Position numbers and translations under genes: made by a program
Shown here: one piece after another, positions 7,974-15,401 of the stretch
How positions within the stretch are numbered: position 1 is the stretch's first letter
Layout: every line of letters begins with the position of its first letter
DNA from: CAZMVY01 sp964653435
GTDB taxonomy: Bacteria > Planctomycetota > Phycisphaerae > UBA1845 > PWPN01
Direction: 5' to 3'
Assembly (NCBI GenBank): GCA_964653435.1
Contig: CAZZFA010000065.1
Span: 1 to 32,280, forward strand
Length of the DNA stretch: 32,280 nucleotides
Notes under the pieces: generated by a model
Told to the model about the DNA's origin: nothing
The model's database searches: none
Seen by the model: the letters and a program-made list of their open reading frames with translations, nothing else

Positions 7974-8237
7974 ATGGACGTGCAGGCGAGGCTGGACGCG
8001 CTGCTGGCCGCAGCGGAGCAACTCGGGATCGAAATCCGCCGTGTGCCCTTGGGGGGCGAAGGGGGCGGGCTCTGTTCGCTTCGCGGGCAGCGGGTGCTGT
8101 TCGTGGACGCCTCCGCGGATACCGCCACGCGCTACGACAAGACCGTGAACGCGATGGCGCGGTTGCCGGAACTCCAGGACCAGTACCTGCCGCCTCTGGT
8201 TCGAGAGGATCTGGAACGGGCCGCGGGCGAGAAATAA
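7974..8237 (+). CDS. Small conserved-type protein of unknown function (87 aa)
   Basis: The 87-residue product has no signal peptide or membrane segment and should be cytoplasmic. It reads as a compact alpha/beta protein: an N-terminal amphipathic helix (LDALLAAAEQLGI), then EIRRVPL, a glycine-rich turn (GGEGGGL), CSLRGQRVLFVD and a C-terminal LPELQDQYLPPLVRE segment. I recall similar short proteins with the same GG-LC-LRG-RVLFVD pattern in planctomycetes and other bacteria, with no assigned function. GAAGGAAG lies 11-17 nt before the ATG. It may share a transcript with the VOC-fold gene, 104 bp downstream. Confidence 0.75.
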   Translation: MDVQARLDALLAAAEQLGIEIRRVPLGGEGGGLCSLRGQRVLFVDASADTATRYDKTVNAMARLPELQDQYLPPLVREDLERAAGEK

Positions 8238-8341
8238 CGCGGCCGAAGGGCATCACGGCGAAGGAGTTCATGCGGGCCTGGCTCCGGGGTCGATGTGATT
8301 CGCCGCCGTGGCCGCCTCGGCCGGCCGGGCTTTTGCGAGCC

Positions 8342-8719
8342 ATGTTGGGCAATCCGCAGATTCACGCGGTCGATGACGTACGGCTGGAGGCGCCCCCGCA
8401 CAGCCGAAGCGGCGTGCGCAGGTTCTATCGCGACCTCATCGGTCTGACCGAGTTGCCCGCTCCGCCGGAACGATCGCAGATCGTCTTTCACGCCCACGGG
8501 CGGCGCCTCACCGTGCACGTGCTCGCCGACGCCCTGCCCTCTCCGATGCGACGCCGACTGCTGATCCAGGTCGATTCGCTCGCGGAAATGGCCGCACGGA
8601 TGAGCCGAATCGGCATCGCCTGCCGCATCTTCATGGGCATGGGTATCGGCGACCGAAGGCTCATCGCCCTTGATCCGGCGGGCAACCGCATCGAGTGCAA
8701 AGAGGTGAGACCCCTTTGA
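8342..8719 (+). CDS. VOC-fold (glyoxalase/bleomycin-resistance-like) protein
   Basis: The 125-residue protein has the single-domain vicinal-oxygen-chelate layout. The beta strand HAVDDVRLEAP leads to a helix RRFYRDLIGLTELP. Later come a LLIQVDSLAEMAARMSRIGI segment and a closing DPAGNRIECKEV strand. The family includes glyoxalase I, dioxygenases and antibiotic-binding proteins. The metal-ligand positions are not clearly conserved here, so the activity is uncertain. ATG 8342 is preferred because the domain starts immediately after it; ATG 8270 would add a Trp/Arg/Pro-rich leader unlike the family. The ribosome-binding site is weak for both. Confidence 0.75.
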   Translation: MLGNPQIHAVDDVRLEAPPHSRSGVRRFYRDLIGLTELPAPPERSQIVFHAHGRRLTVHVLADALPSPMRRRLLIQVDSLAEMAARMSRIGIACRIFMGMGIGDRRLIALDPAGNRIECKEVRPL

Positions 8720-8819
8720 GATAAACGGTGAGCCACGGCGCGAAAAGAACACATAACCACTTGTCAGCAAGCGGGTTATGACGTACTCCGGTTTCCGAAA
8801 AAAAGTGGCTGCCGGGGAC

Positions 8820-8848
8820 GTGACAGATCGCACGGCCTCTGCTATAGT
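8820..8848 (+). promoter_or_regulatory. Promoter of rho
   Basis: GTGACA (8820-8825) and TATAGT (8843-8848) have the ideal 17-bp spacing. A TGC just before the -10 gives an extended -10 (TGnTATAGT). Transcription should start near 8855. Confidence 0.65.
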
Positions 8849-9067
8849 ATGGAGAGCCTTAGTGGCCGGGGCGGTTGTGCTAACCTTCCCTCAGGTCGCA
8901 CTACCGGCGAGGCGTCATTTCCAGCGCCGTCGGATTCCCGTAGCGGATTCTGAGCGTAATCCTTTATGAGCGCTGGTGTGTGTTCGATGACGGGTCGGTG
9001 CAACGGTCGCAGCGGGCGTGAGTAGTAGAGTGCGGCGTGGGCTTGGGGGGCTGTGACGCCGTGGGAA

Positions 9068-9084
9068 CCCGGCAGGAGGCCGGG
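9068..9084 (+). promoter_or_regulatory. Leader hairpin upstream of rho
   Basis: CCCGGC (9068-9073) and GCCGGG (9079-9084) form a 6-bp G/C stem with loop AGGAG. The 3' arm overlaps the GGGAGG ribosome-binding-like sequence (9082-9087) of the short frame at 9100, so the fold could hide it. Confidence 0.4.
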
Positions 9085-9099
9085 AGGTATAAGAAACGG

Positions 9100-9147
9100 A
9101 TGGATCGCAGGTCCGCCGGAGGCCTGGCGGGCCGGACGGCGCAGTAA
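9100..9147 (+). CDS. Possible 15-residue leader peptide upstream of rho
   Basis: ATG at 9100 opens a 15-codon frame (MDRRSAGGLAGRTAQ) ending in TAA. GGGAGG lies 12 nt upstream, slightly far, and partly within a hairpin. Enterobacterial rho also has a small leader frame (rhoL), which makes this worth noting. Chance occurrence in GC-rich DNA cannot be excluded. Confidence 0.25.
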   Translation: MDRRSAGGLAGRTAQ

Positions 9148-9267
9148 CAGGCCCAACGGGACGCGTCTTTTCCCACGCATTCACCCAGGGATTCCGTTGT
9201 ACAAGAGGCCGGGGTGGCCGCGCGTTTCCGTATCCCGGATATGTACTGAACAGGAGGTATTCTTCAA

Positions 9268-10728
9268 ATGGCCAAGAGCCAGAACAATCGCAGCAAACCG
9301 AGCAGCTCGCGGAAGAAGGCCGCCGAGCCGGAGGAGATCACCGGGCTTCCGGTCGATGAGGACGACGCGGACGTCGCGATCGCCAACGACGAGCCCGACG
9401 AGGCCCCCGCGATGGCCGACACCGGCGCGATCGACGCGGAGACGCACGCGAAATACGAAGAGATCAAGCGCGGCGAACTGCACATCACCGACCTTCAGAA
9501 GATGAACGTGCAGGAACTCCACGAGATCGCCAGGAAGGAAGGTCTCACGGAGTACACCGGACTCAAGAAGCAGGAGCTCATCTTCAAGATTCTCAAGGAG
9601 CGCATCCGCCAGAACGGCCTGATGTATGGCGAGGGCGTCCTGGAGATCCTGCCGGACGGGTTCGGCTTTCTCCGCAGTCCCGAGTACAACTACCTGCCGT
9701 GCCCGGACGACATCTACGTGAGTCCGTCGCAGATACGCCGGTTCGGCCTCCGCAACGGCCACGTGGTCGCCGGGCAGATCCGCCCGCCCAAGGAGTCCGA
9801 GCGCTACTTCGCCCTGCTCCGCGTCGAGGCCATCAACTGGGAAGACCCCGAGCGCGTCACCGAGAAGGCGAACTTCGAGGATCTCACCCCGCTGTTCCCG
9901 AACAAGCGCCTCATCCTCGAGACGACGCCCGACGAGATCAACATGCGGATCGTCGATCTGGTCACGCCCATCGGCAAGGGCCAGCGCATGCTGATCGTTG
10001 CGCCCCCGCGGACGGGCAAAACCGTGCTGCTGCAGAAGATGGCGAACGCGATCTCGCGCAACGAGCCGGACGCGTATGTCATCATCCTGCTGATCGACGA
10101 GCGGCCGGAGGAAGTAACCGAGATGCAGCGGAATACGAAGGCCGAAGTCATCAGCTCGACCTTCGACGAACCCGCCAGCCGTCACGTGCAGGTCGCGGAA
10201 ATGGTGATCGAAAAGGCCAAGCGAATGGTCGAGTACGGCCGCGACGTCGTCATTCTGCTCGACTCCATCACGCGTCTGGCCCGGGCGTACAACACGGAAG
10301 TTCCCCACTCCGGCAAGATTCTGACCGGCGGCGTCGACGCGAACGCCCTCCAGAAACCCAAGCGGTTCTTCGGTGCCGCGCGGAATATCGAGGAAGGCGG
10401 CTCGCTCACGATCATCGGCACGGCCCTGATCGACACCGGAAGCAAGATGGACGAGGTGATCTTCGAGGAGTTCAAGGGCACGGGCAACAGCGAACTGCAC
10501 CTTGACCGCCGACTTGTCGATCGCCGCACATGGCCGGCTATCGATATCGCCGCGAGCGGCACACGCAAGGAAGAGCTCCTCATGGACCCGAAGGAGCTGG
10601 AACTCGTCTACCGGCTACGTCGCGTTCTGAGCGATATGAACGTGGTCGAGGCCGTCGAACTCCTGCGAAGCCGTCTCGAAAAGGTCAAGACGAACGCCGA
10701 GTTCCTCATGACGATGAACTTCTCCTGA
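9268..10728 (+). CDS. rho: Transcription termination factor Rho
   Basis: This 486-residue protein is the hexameric RNA-DNA helicase that ends transcription at unstructured C-rich RNA. A charged, disordered extension of about 60 residues precedes the Rho N domain (LQKMNVQELHEIARKEGL). The cold-shock-like primary RNA-binding domain follows (GFGFLRS, then DIYVSPSQIRRFGLRNGD-like). The RecA-type ATPase has Walker A APPRTGKT (245-252), the catalytic Glu region IDERPEEVTEM, Walker B VVILLDSITRLARAYN, the Q-loop SGKILTGGVD and the R-loop FEEFKGTGNSELHLDR. The start is certain: AGGAGGT lies at 9251-9257 before ATG 9268. It is monocistronic, with a long leader that could allow autoregulation by Rho-dependent attenuation, as known in enterobacteria. 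The Walker A has Arg where E. coli has Lys before the GKT. Confidence 0.98.
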   Translation: MAKSQNNRSKPSSSRKKAAEPEEITGLPVDEDDADVAIANDEPDEAPAMADTGAIDAETHAKYEEIKRGELHITDLQKMNVQELHEIARKEGLTEYTGLKKQELIFKILKERIRQNGLMYGEGVLEILPDGFGFLRSPEYNYLPCPDDIYVSPSQIRRFGLRNGHVVAGQIRPPKESERYFALLRVEAINWEDPERVTEKANFEDLTPLFPNKRLILETTPDEINMRIVDLVTPIGKGQRMLIVAPPRTGKTVLLQKMANAISRNEPDAYVIILLIDERPEEVTEMQRNTKAEVISSTFDEPASRHVQVAEMVIEKAKRMVEYGRDVVILLDSITRLARAYNTEVPHSGKILTGGVDANALQKPKRFFGAARNIEEGGSLTIIGTALIDTGSKMDEVIFEEFKGTGNSELHLDRRLVDRRTWPAIDIAASGTRKEELLMDPKELELVYRLRRVLSDMNVVEAVELLRSRLEKVKTNAEFLMTMNFS

Positions 10729-11134
10729 GGCAAACCCTGCCGACCGGCGAGGCAGACGCGCAGCTCGCCGCCTGACGTACGGCTCGCCGCAGGCCCCTGC
10801 GAATCACAGCGCGACAGAAACGCGCCGGAGGCTGCGCCCGCGCAATGCCTGGAGCCAGTTTTTGCGTCCGGCAGGGTTCCGGCAAGGTCGATTCCCTGAT
10901 TCGGACGTCGCGAGACCCAAAATCAGTCTCTGCCGGCTGCGACTGCGGGCATAGGGCATTTGCGCTGGCGATAGGAACGTAACACATTGGCAGGTAGGAT
11001 GTTGCAATGCAGGACCATCCGGATACCGGGTGGTTCCCCTCGGCGGAAAAGTCCTGCATGCCCGAGGTTGTTCCCTCCGAATCGGCCCCTTGGTCGATTC
11101 CGGCGAGGGCAGAGTGTTTTTTCGCTTTTCTTTC
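10729..11134. other. Intergenic stretch without recognised genes
   Basis: About 400 bp between rho and the first PEP-CTERM promoter. A short 5-bp stem (CTGCC 10737-10741, GGCAG 10751-10755) follows the rho stop but lacks a T-tract. Open frames here are short, overlap on both strands and have no recognisable domain or ribosome-binding site. Confidence 0.6.
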
Positions 11135-11163
11135 TTGCAATGTTGCCGGCGGCGCGATAACAT
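11135..11163 (+). promoter_or_regulatory. Promoter of first PEP-CTERM gene
   Basis: TTGCAA (11135-11140) and TAACAT (11158-11163) have 17-bp spacing, preceded by a T-rich run. The predicted transcription start near 11170 gives a 100-nt leader. The arrangement is closely mirrored upstream of the second PEP-CTERM gene. Confidence 0.5.
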
Positions 11164-11181
11164 ATCGTTGGAATCGGGGGA

Positions 11182-11200
11182 GTGCTCGAGGCTCGAGCAC
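11182..11200. promoter_or_regulatory. 9-bp perfect inverted repeat in leader of first PEP-CTERM gene
   Basis: GTGCTCGAG (11182-11190) and CTCGAGCAC (11192-11200) are exact complements around one central G, about 12 nt after the predicted transcription start. This could be an operator for a dimeric regulator or, in RNA, a hairpin using the inner bases as loop. Confidence 0.4.
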
Positions 11201-11269
11201 GAAGTACGGTCCATGTACGGAGCGTCTCAAGGAACGGAAAAGCACAACTCGCCAGGAGGAGGAACGCAC

Positions 11270-12046
11270 ATGTTACATCACCGCGGAGGTTGCAAGAACG
11301 GCGGTGTCGCCACGTGGGGCGTCGTAGCCCTCGCGGCTGTCGCAGTGATGATCCCCGTCGTCAACGCAAAGGCGGACGGCATACTCACCGGGTGGATTGT
11401 CAAGGTCGCCGCCGACAAGGGTGCCACACACGATGAGTATGTAACGTACTTTTCGGGCGAGACCCTGTCGGAGGGCGGGTGGTTCGACTGGAGCCTGCCA
11501 AGTCCGTACACGTTCGCTAACGGCCTCGGGCAGCTTCAGACGCTCAACCTGAGCCTGAATGATCGCTGTTACGAGCCGGATGCGCTCTCGGTGGAGCTGG
11601 CTTTCAGCCTCGTGGCCGGAACGAGCGGAGCAACGTTTACCGTAACTTCGGCGATGCTTCCCATCACCGTGGTGAATCCGCAGGCCTATGCCACGGCCGG
11701 CGTAACCGTTACCGACGGTGAGCCCTACGACACCGCGACGTTGCTCGGGCAGTATGCCGGTGGCAAGGTCTACCAGACCAGCTACAACAACGGGACACCC
11801 TGGAGGACGTACATCGCCAGCCCGCTTGTCACGGGTACCGGCGGCACCGCGTCCAGTCCGCCCGAGCCGATCGTCCAGGAAATGATCCCGGCTACCGTCA
11901 CGAACATCAGCTCGGAGTTCAAGTTCACGCTCACGCCGGTCGATCAGGCCAGCGGCACCAGCAGCTTCACGATCCTGGTGCCGGAGCCCATGACGATCGG
12001 CCTCTTGGCAATCGGCGCGATGTATGCCGGTCGGCGAAGGCGCTAG
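11270..12046 (+). CDS. PEP-CTERM sorting domain protein (paralog A)
   Basis: This 258-residue exported protein has an N-terminal signal peptide (hydrophobic core WGVVALAAVAVMIPVV, cleavage near NAKA). The body is beta-rich and Thr/Ser/Gly-rich. It ends in the PEP-CTERM signature: VPEP, a short hydrophobic stretch (IGLLAIGAMYA) and a basic tail GRRRR. In known systems exosortase recognises this tail at the membrane and processes the protein for surface or matrix delivery. Ribosome binding is excellent, with AGGAGGAGG at 11254-11262 before ATG 11270. It is paralogous to the gene at 12562: both contain ATAGVT and end the body with FKFTL followed by ASGTSSF. The body function is unknown. No exosortase gene lies in the window. 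Confidence 0.88.
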   Translation: MLHHRGGCKNGGVATWGVVALAAVAVMIPVVNAKADGILTGWIVKVAADKGATHDEYVTYFSGETLSEGGWFDWSLPSPYTFANGLGQLQTLNLSLNDRCYEPDALSVELAFSLVAGTSGATFTVTSAMLPITVVNPQAYATAGVTVTDGEPYDTATLLGQYAGGKVYQTSYNNGTPWRTYIASPLVTGTGGTASSPPEPIVQEMIPATVTNISSEFKFTLTPVDQASGTSSFTILVPEPMTIGLLAIGAMYAGRRRR

Positions 12047-12079
12047 GGAGAAATCAAGACGAATTCAACGCGAGTCGTG

Positions 12080-12107
12080 CGGGCCGTCTCGGGTTCGGGA
12101 CGGCCCG
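12080..12107 (+). terminator. Intrinsic terminator after PEP-CTERM gene A
   Basis: CGGGCCGTC (12080-12088) pairs with GACGGCCCG (12099-12107) around a 10-nt loop and is followed by TTTC. It lies 34 nt after the stop codon. The T-tract is short, but the 9-bp perfect G/C stem is convincing. Confidence 0.7.
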
Positions 12108-12427
12108 TTTCGCTGGCTGAATTCTGCGCTCAAGCCGACGCGTTCTTTGCCGTGCCGACCCAACGAGGCCCGCATCAGTGCATCAGGAGAAGGGGCAGCC
12201 CCAAGGACCACAAGGACCAACCGGTAGTGACGGCACTTGGATGAAAGCACAACCCAGGTATAGCGCAATCGCCCGGAACAATACAGGCGCAACGCATTCT
12301 GTATCCAAATGCTTACAATCCGGCGATGGACTGAATCTCCGGCCTGCCGTTATTCAGCCCGTTTCGGACCGTTTTCCTGCCCGGGCGGCGGGCCGACAAG
12401 TTTTTACTGATTCTCGGGTTTTTTCTC
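12108..12427. other. Intergenic stretch between PEP-CTERM paralogs
   Basis: About 320 bp without a recognised gene. It contains a small GGGGCAGCCCC mirror (12193-12203) and two copies of AAGGACCA nearby. No domain, RNA gene or good ribosome-binding site was seen. Confidence 0.55.
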
Positions 12428-12455
12428 TTGCATCCCGGAGGCGGGCTGATAAAAT
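12428..12455 (+). promoter_or_regulatory. Promoter of second PEP-CTERM gene
   Basis: TTGCAT (12428-12433) and TAAAAT (12450-12455) are 16 bp apart. TGA before the -10 gives an extended -10. The predicted start near 12462 again gives a 100-nt leader. A T-rich run precedes the -35, as in paralog A. Confidence 0.55.
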
Positions 12456-12472
12456 GAGCGTCGTGAGAGGAT

Positions 12473-12510
12473 AAGCGCACTTCGTCGGTCGCAGGGAAAA
12501 TCGTGCGCTT
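12473..12510. promoter_or_regulatory. Leader stem-loop of second PEP-CTERM gene
   Basis: AAGCGCAC (12473-12480) and GTGCGCTT (12503-12510) are perfect complements with a 22-nt loop, located just after the predicted transcription start. It occupies the same part of the leader as the palindrome of paralog A, but the sequence differs. Confidence 0.45.
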
Positions 12511-12561
12511 CGAGTAATCTCATAGGGTCGGAAAAGCACAATTCGAGGAGGAGAATGCACT

Positions 12562-13353
12562 ATGTTCACCGGACACTCGCATTCGAAGGCGGCGCGCGTC
12601 GGCACGCTGGCAGTCGTTGCACTGGCCGCAATCGGAGTCCTGCTGCTGCCGGGCTCGCGAGCCCTCGCCGGCGGCGTGGTGGAGAACGGCTACGTCATCA
12701 GCATCACGGGCGAGATTGAGGGCGTGGGTTCCGGATCGTGGAGCATACCGGTCCCGCTGAACTGGACTTTCAGCGATGAGCACACCTGGGCGCCCGGTGG
12801 CACTACCACGGTCATGGCGGGAGAGACACCGCTGTTTGATATCTCGGATGTGATGGTGACGCTCAAGGCCGACCCATCGGTTGATCTCACGTTCAGCGTG
12901 AAGAACCGCCAGACCGTTCCGCAGACGTTCACCGTCAACTCCGCCGTCGTCAGCTTCGATCCGCTCGTGAACAACTGGGCCTACGCCACGGCCGGCGTAA
13001 CGCTGACCGACAGCACCACCAACGGCGCTTCGATCACGGGCCTGCAGGCCGGCGGCAAGACGTACGAAGCGATGTACAACGGCACGACGGTTTTCGCGGA
13101 TCTCGTATCCGGGTTCTCCGTCCCGAGCGGCACGCTGACGATGACGGAACGGAAGCCGCCGCTGCCCGCGGATGCCGTGTTGATCCCCGGGACAGTGAGC
13201 AGCATCTCGTCGCAGTTCAAGTTCACCCTCAGCGCCAGCGATTCGGCCAGCGGAACGAGTTCGTTCGTCGTCGGAGCGGTTCCGGAACCGGCCACGCTCG
13301 TGCTGCTCGCCGTCGGAGCGGCCGCGATGGGCAGGGTGCGTCGGCGACGATAA
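12562..13353 (+). CDS. PEP-CTERM sorting domain protein (paralog B)
   Basis: This 263-residue exported protein has a signal peptide (hydrophobic core VGTLAVVALAAIGVLLLPG, likely cleavage after ALA). A beta-rich body follows, and the C-terminus has VPEP, a hydrophobic stretch (LVLLAVGAAAMG) and RVRRRR. ATG 12562 follows GAGGAGGAG at 12545-12553. It shares ATAGVTLTDS, FKFTLS and ASGTSSF with the preceding paralog, and also a 17-nt leader block identical but for one base (11235-11251 vs 12529-12545). The pair therefore arose by duplication that included the leader. It should be secreted and processed by an exosortase encoded elsewhere. The function of the body is unknown. Confidence 0.88.
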   Translation: MFTGHSHSKAARVGTLAVVALAAIGVLLLPGSRALAGGVVENGYVISITGEIEGVGSGSWSIPVPLNWTFSDEHTWAPGGTTTVMAGETPLFDISDVMVTLKADPSVDLTFSVKNRQTVPQTFTVNSAVVSFDPLVNNWAYATAGVTLTDSTTNGASITGLQAGGKTYEAMYNGTTVFADLVSGFSVPSGTLTMTERKPPLPADAVLIPGTVSSISSQFKFTLSASDSASGTSSFVVGAVPEPATLVLLAVGAAAMGRVRRRR

Positions 13354-13390
13354 GGCCGGGGCACTGTCAGTCGAGCAAGAGTTGAATCCT

Positions 13391-13428
13391 ACCAGCCTCC
13401 GTAGCTGCTCGCAGCGACGGAGGCTGGT
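13391..13428 (+). terminator. Intrinsic terminator after PEP-CTERM gene B
   Basis: A perfect 12-bp stem (ACCAGCCTCCGT 13391-13402, ACGGAGGCTGGT 13417-13428) encloses a 14-nt loop that itself has GCTGC/GCAGC complementarity. TTTG follows. It lies 38 nt after the stop codon and should be a very strong hairpin. Confidence 0.8.
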
Positions 13429-13943
13429 TTGTGAATATGGGATGTTATCGGATTCCGACAGGCATTACGATAACACGAGGAGGACGAAAGCCGGCCCAGC
13501 ACTACTACGGCCTTGGTCTGTCAGGGCCGCGCCCCCGGGTGTCGGGACTTGGGGGCAAACGGCGCATAGAGACGATCCTGGTCCACATCCAGCGCGATCT
13601 GCGCAGGGACCGGTGTGGAAGGCTGCAGCCGCAGCCGCGCGACAGCTTGAGGGCGCCTCGGCGGGCTTGTAGAATCGCTGTTTGAGGCCCATGCTCACCA
13701 CAGCGCCCTGGGGGGCGTCGGAAGTGCGGGGCGACGAGCCGTATCGCGATGACGGGTACGGTTATCGGTTCAGTCGATCAGCGAGGATGCAGGTAAAGGC
13801 CCTGCGTGTCGTCGGGGGGATCCGCGCAGTTCGCAGGCGCGCAGACGGCCCACGGGCAGATCATATATAGCGGCAATCCGGGGTTTGAAGCGTTTGCTCG
13901 GGCGCGCACGATCGTCGCCCACGAACGCGGACGGCAGACGGAC
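13429..13943. other. Intergenic stretch upstream of TIGR03790-like gene
   Basis: About 515 bp with no gene I can support. It holds an inverted repeat TGTTATCG/CGATAACA (13443-13450 and 13468-13475, 17 bp apart) followed by GAGGAGG (13477-13483), which has no start codon at a useful distance. Overlapping short open frames in this stretch are Arg/Pro-rich and look like GC-rich shadows. Confidence 0.5.
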
Positions 13944-15251
13944 ATGGCAGGTTCGCCGGCGCTGGCAGCAGTGATAATCGGCATCGCTCTTGGCCAGGTT
14001 CCTCCCGAGTCACGCACGGCCGAGATGCCGGACAGTTGGTTGGTTCTCTATAACGCGAACGTTCCCGACAGCGTCGCCTGGGCACAGTGGTACGCGGCGG
14101 AACGTGGCATCCCCTCCGAGCAACTCCTCGGCCTCTACACGTCACCCAACGAGAATCTGCCGGATAAGGCCACAGCGGAAGCCGAGATCTTCGCGCCCGT
14201 TCGAAGCTTCCTGGCAGACCCGGTCATCGGATCCCGCATCATGGGCATTGTGGCCGGGTACGCGATCCCCGGTCATTTCGGAACAGGCGACTACGGGGTC
14301 GGCGGCTACTCGGTGGCCTGCGCGCTGCAGGATGCCACGGACACCGTGTTCAATGTGAACCCGGACTACCCCCACCGTTGGGGCGATGTCCTGCCGGCGC
14401 AGCGTCTCAGCCGGGCCACGATGACCGCGGGACACTACATGGTCGCACGCATCGACGCAGGCAGCCTGGACCTGGCCAAGGCGCTCACGCTTCGCGCCAA
14501 AGCGATCTGGGCATCGCGCACGCCCATGTTCGGGAACTACGTCTACTACGACTACACCGACGCACAGAAAGGCACATGGTCGATACTCATGCAGGCGGTG
14601 CAGAACCCGCTGTTCGCGAGTCTCCCCTGGCGGGCGTTTGACGAGGATACGGCGCAGACGCCCCTGGACGCCTTCCGGATCGGCTGGCACGATGTGAGGA
14701 ACTGGAACGATGCCCGTCTGCGAGGCTCGCCCGTCGGGCCGCGGATCCTCGCGTATGACTACGACAGTTGGGGAGCGACGACGGTTCGCAGCACCACGCT
14801 CGACGGGGGGCGCTTCGTACCGAATGCGATCGACGCGGGCTACGCCGCCGCCATCGGCGCGACGGCCGAGCCCAAGACCGCCTCTCCCCCCTACCCCGAC
14901 ACGCTCCTCGCGGGGCTGATGGCGGGCTGGACGCTGGGCGAATCCTTCTACCTCGCCAACCCGTACGACGACTTCATGTGGGAAGTCGTGGGCGATCCAT
15001 TCCTGCGGGTGCCGGACTGGGCCTTGGGGCCGCTCAAGTCGCGGGCCGACTTCGACAACGACGGCGACGTAGATGTGACGGACTTCCTGTCCTTCACCGC
15101 ATGCGTCAGCGGGGCGAACAGGCCCGCGACGCCGGACTGCGCGAGCCGGGACCTGGACGGCGACGGCGATGTGGACGTGGTGGATTTCGGCCGGTTTCAG
15201 TCATGTTATAACGGCCCGAACCGGCCGCCGGCCCCGACCTGCATGGGCTGA
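13944..15251 (+). CDS. TIGR03790-like exported protein with calcium-loop (dockerin-like) tail
   Basis: This 435-residue protein resembles the uncharacterised TIGR03790 family: WLVLYNANVPDS, then WAQWYAAERGIPSEQLLGL, IMGIVAGYAIP, and an SRATMTAGHYMVARID segment. That family is known to co-occur with exosortase genomes, which fits the two PEP-CTERM genes just upstream. Met at 13944 begins a short hydrophobic signal-like segment (SPALAAVIIGIALG); an upstream in-frame ATG at 13806 would add a polar leader and is less likely. Ribosome binding is weak. The C-terminus (from about residue 369) lacks a PEP-CTERM tail. It has two 31-residue repeats of the form DxDxDGDVDxxDFxxFxxC with a second Cys 12 positions later (15048-15140 and 15150-15242), shared with the protease at 27779. 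Enzymatic activity is unknown. Confidence 0.75.
   Translation: MAGSPALAAVIIGIALGQVPPESRTAEMPDSWLVLYNANVPDSVAWAQWYAAERGIPSEQLLGLYTSPNENLPDKATAEAEIFAPVRSFLADPVIGSRIMGIVAGYAIPGHFGTGDYGVGGYSVACALQDATDTVFNVNPDYPHRWGDVLPAQRLSRATMTAGHYMVARIDAGSLDLAKALTLRAKAIWASRTPMFGNYVYYDYTDAQKGTWSILMQAVQNPLFASLPWRAFDEDTAQTPLDAFRIGWHDVRNWNDARLRGSPVGPRILAYDYDSWGATTVRSTTLDGGRFVPNAIDAGYAAAIGATAEPKTASPPYPDTLLAGLMAGWTLGESFYLANPYDDFMWEVVGDPFLRVPDWALGPLKSRADFDNDGDVDVTDFLSFTACVSGANRPATPDCASRDLDGDGDVDVVDFGRFQSCYNGPNRPPAPTCMG
15048..15242 (+). repeat. Two 31-residue calcium-loop CX11C repeats
   Basis: Repeat 1 is 15048-15140 and repeat 2 is 15150-15242, each 93 nt. Both have an EF-hand-type loop (D1, D3, D5, G6, D9, D12 with F13) and a Cys pair spaced CX11C around G-N-R-P. 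The match to type I dockerin is in the calcium loop only; the Cys/NGPN half is distinct. Confidence 0.8.
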
Positions 15252-15293
15252 TTCCCGGTGACGAAGCCCGTTTACCGCTTTTCAGATCGAGGG

Positions 15294-15321
15294 TTGCATC
15301 CCTGATAAGATAGGCTATAAT
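15294..15321 (+). promoter_or_regulatory. Promoter of small membrane protein/HTH operon
   Basis: TTGCAT (15294-15299) and a perfect TATAAT (15316-15321) are 16 bp apart. The start would be near 15328, giving a leader of about 75 nt before the TTG start at 15402. Confidence 0.65.
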
Positions 15322-15401
15322 GCCCGCTTGGTGGTGGATCGCGGTGTACGGATGCACCGTTCCCACCGGTCCAAGCCTCCGGAGACACCGAGGTTACAGG
15401 C

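Larger units (their letters stand above)
8720..9267 (+). other. Gene-free stretch: promoter and long leader of rho
   Basis: These 548 bp contain a strong promoter match (8820-8848), then about 410 nt of predicted untranslated leader before rho. The leader includes a G/C hairpin (9068-9084), a second stem (CCGCC 9113-9117 with GGCGG 9126-9130) and a 15-codon open frame (9100-9147). I recognise no known riboswitch or structural RNA in it. Confidence 0.6.

Noticed and set aside
5380..8148. Plus-strand open frame of about 920 codons
   Set aside because: It overlaps the ABC permease in another frame and crosses the histidine kinase on the opposite strand; it is Arg/His/Asp-rich and has no domain.
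8990..9150. Riboswitch or RNase P/SRP-type RNA in the rho leader
   Set aside because: I compared it by eye with cobalamin riboswitch, SRP and RNase P consensus motifs and found no characteristic core sequence; only simple hairpins are supported.
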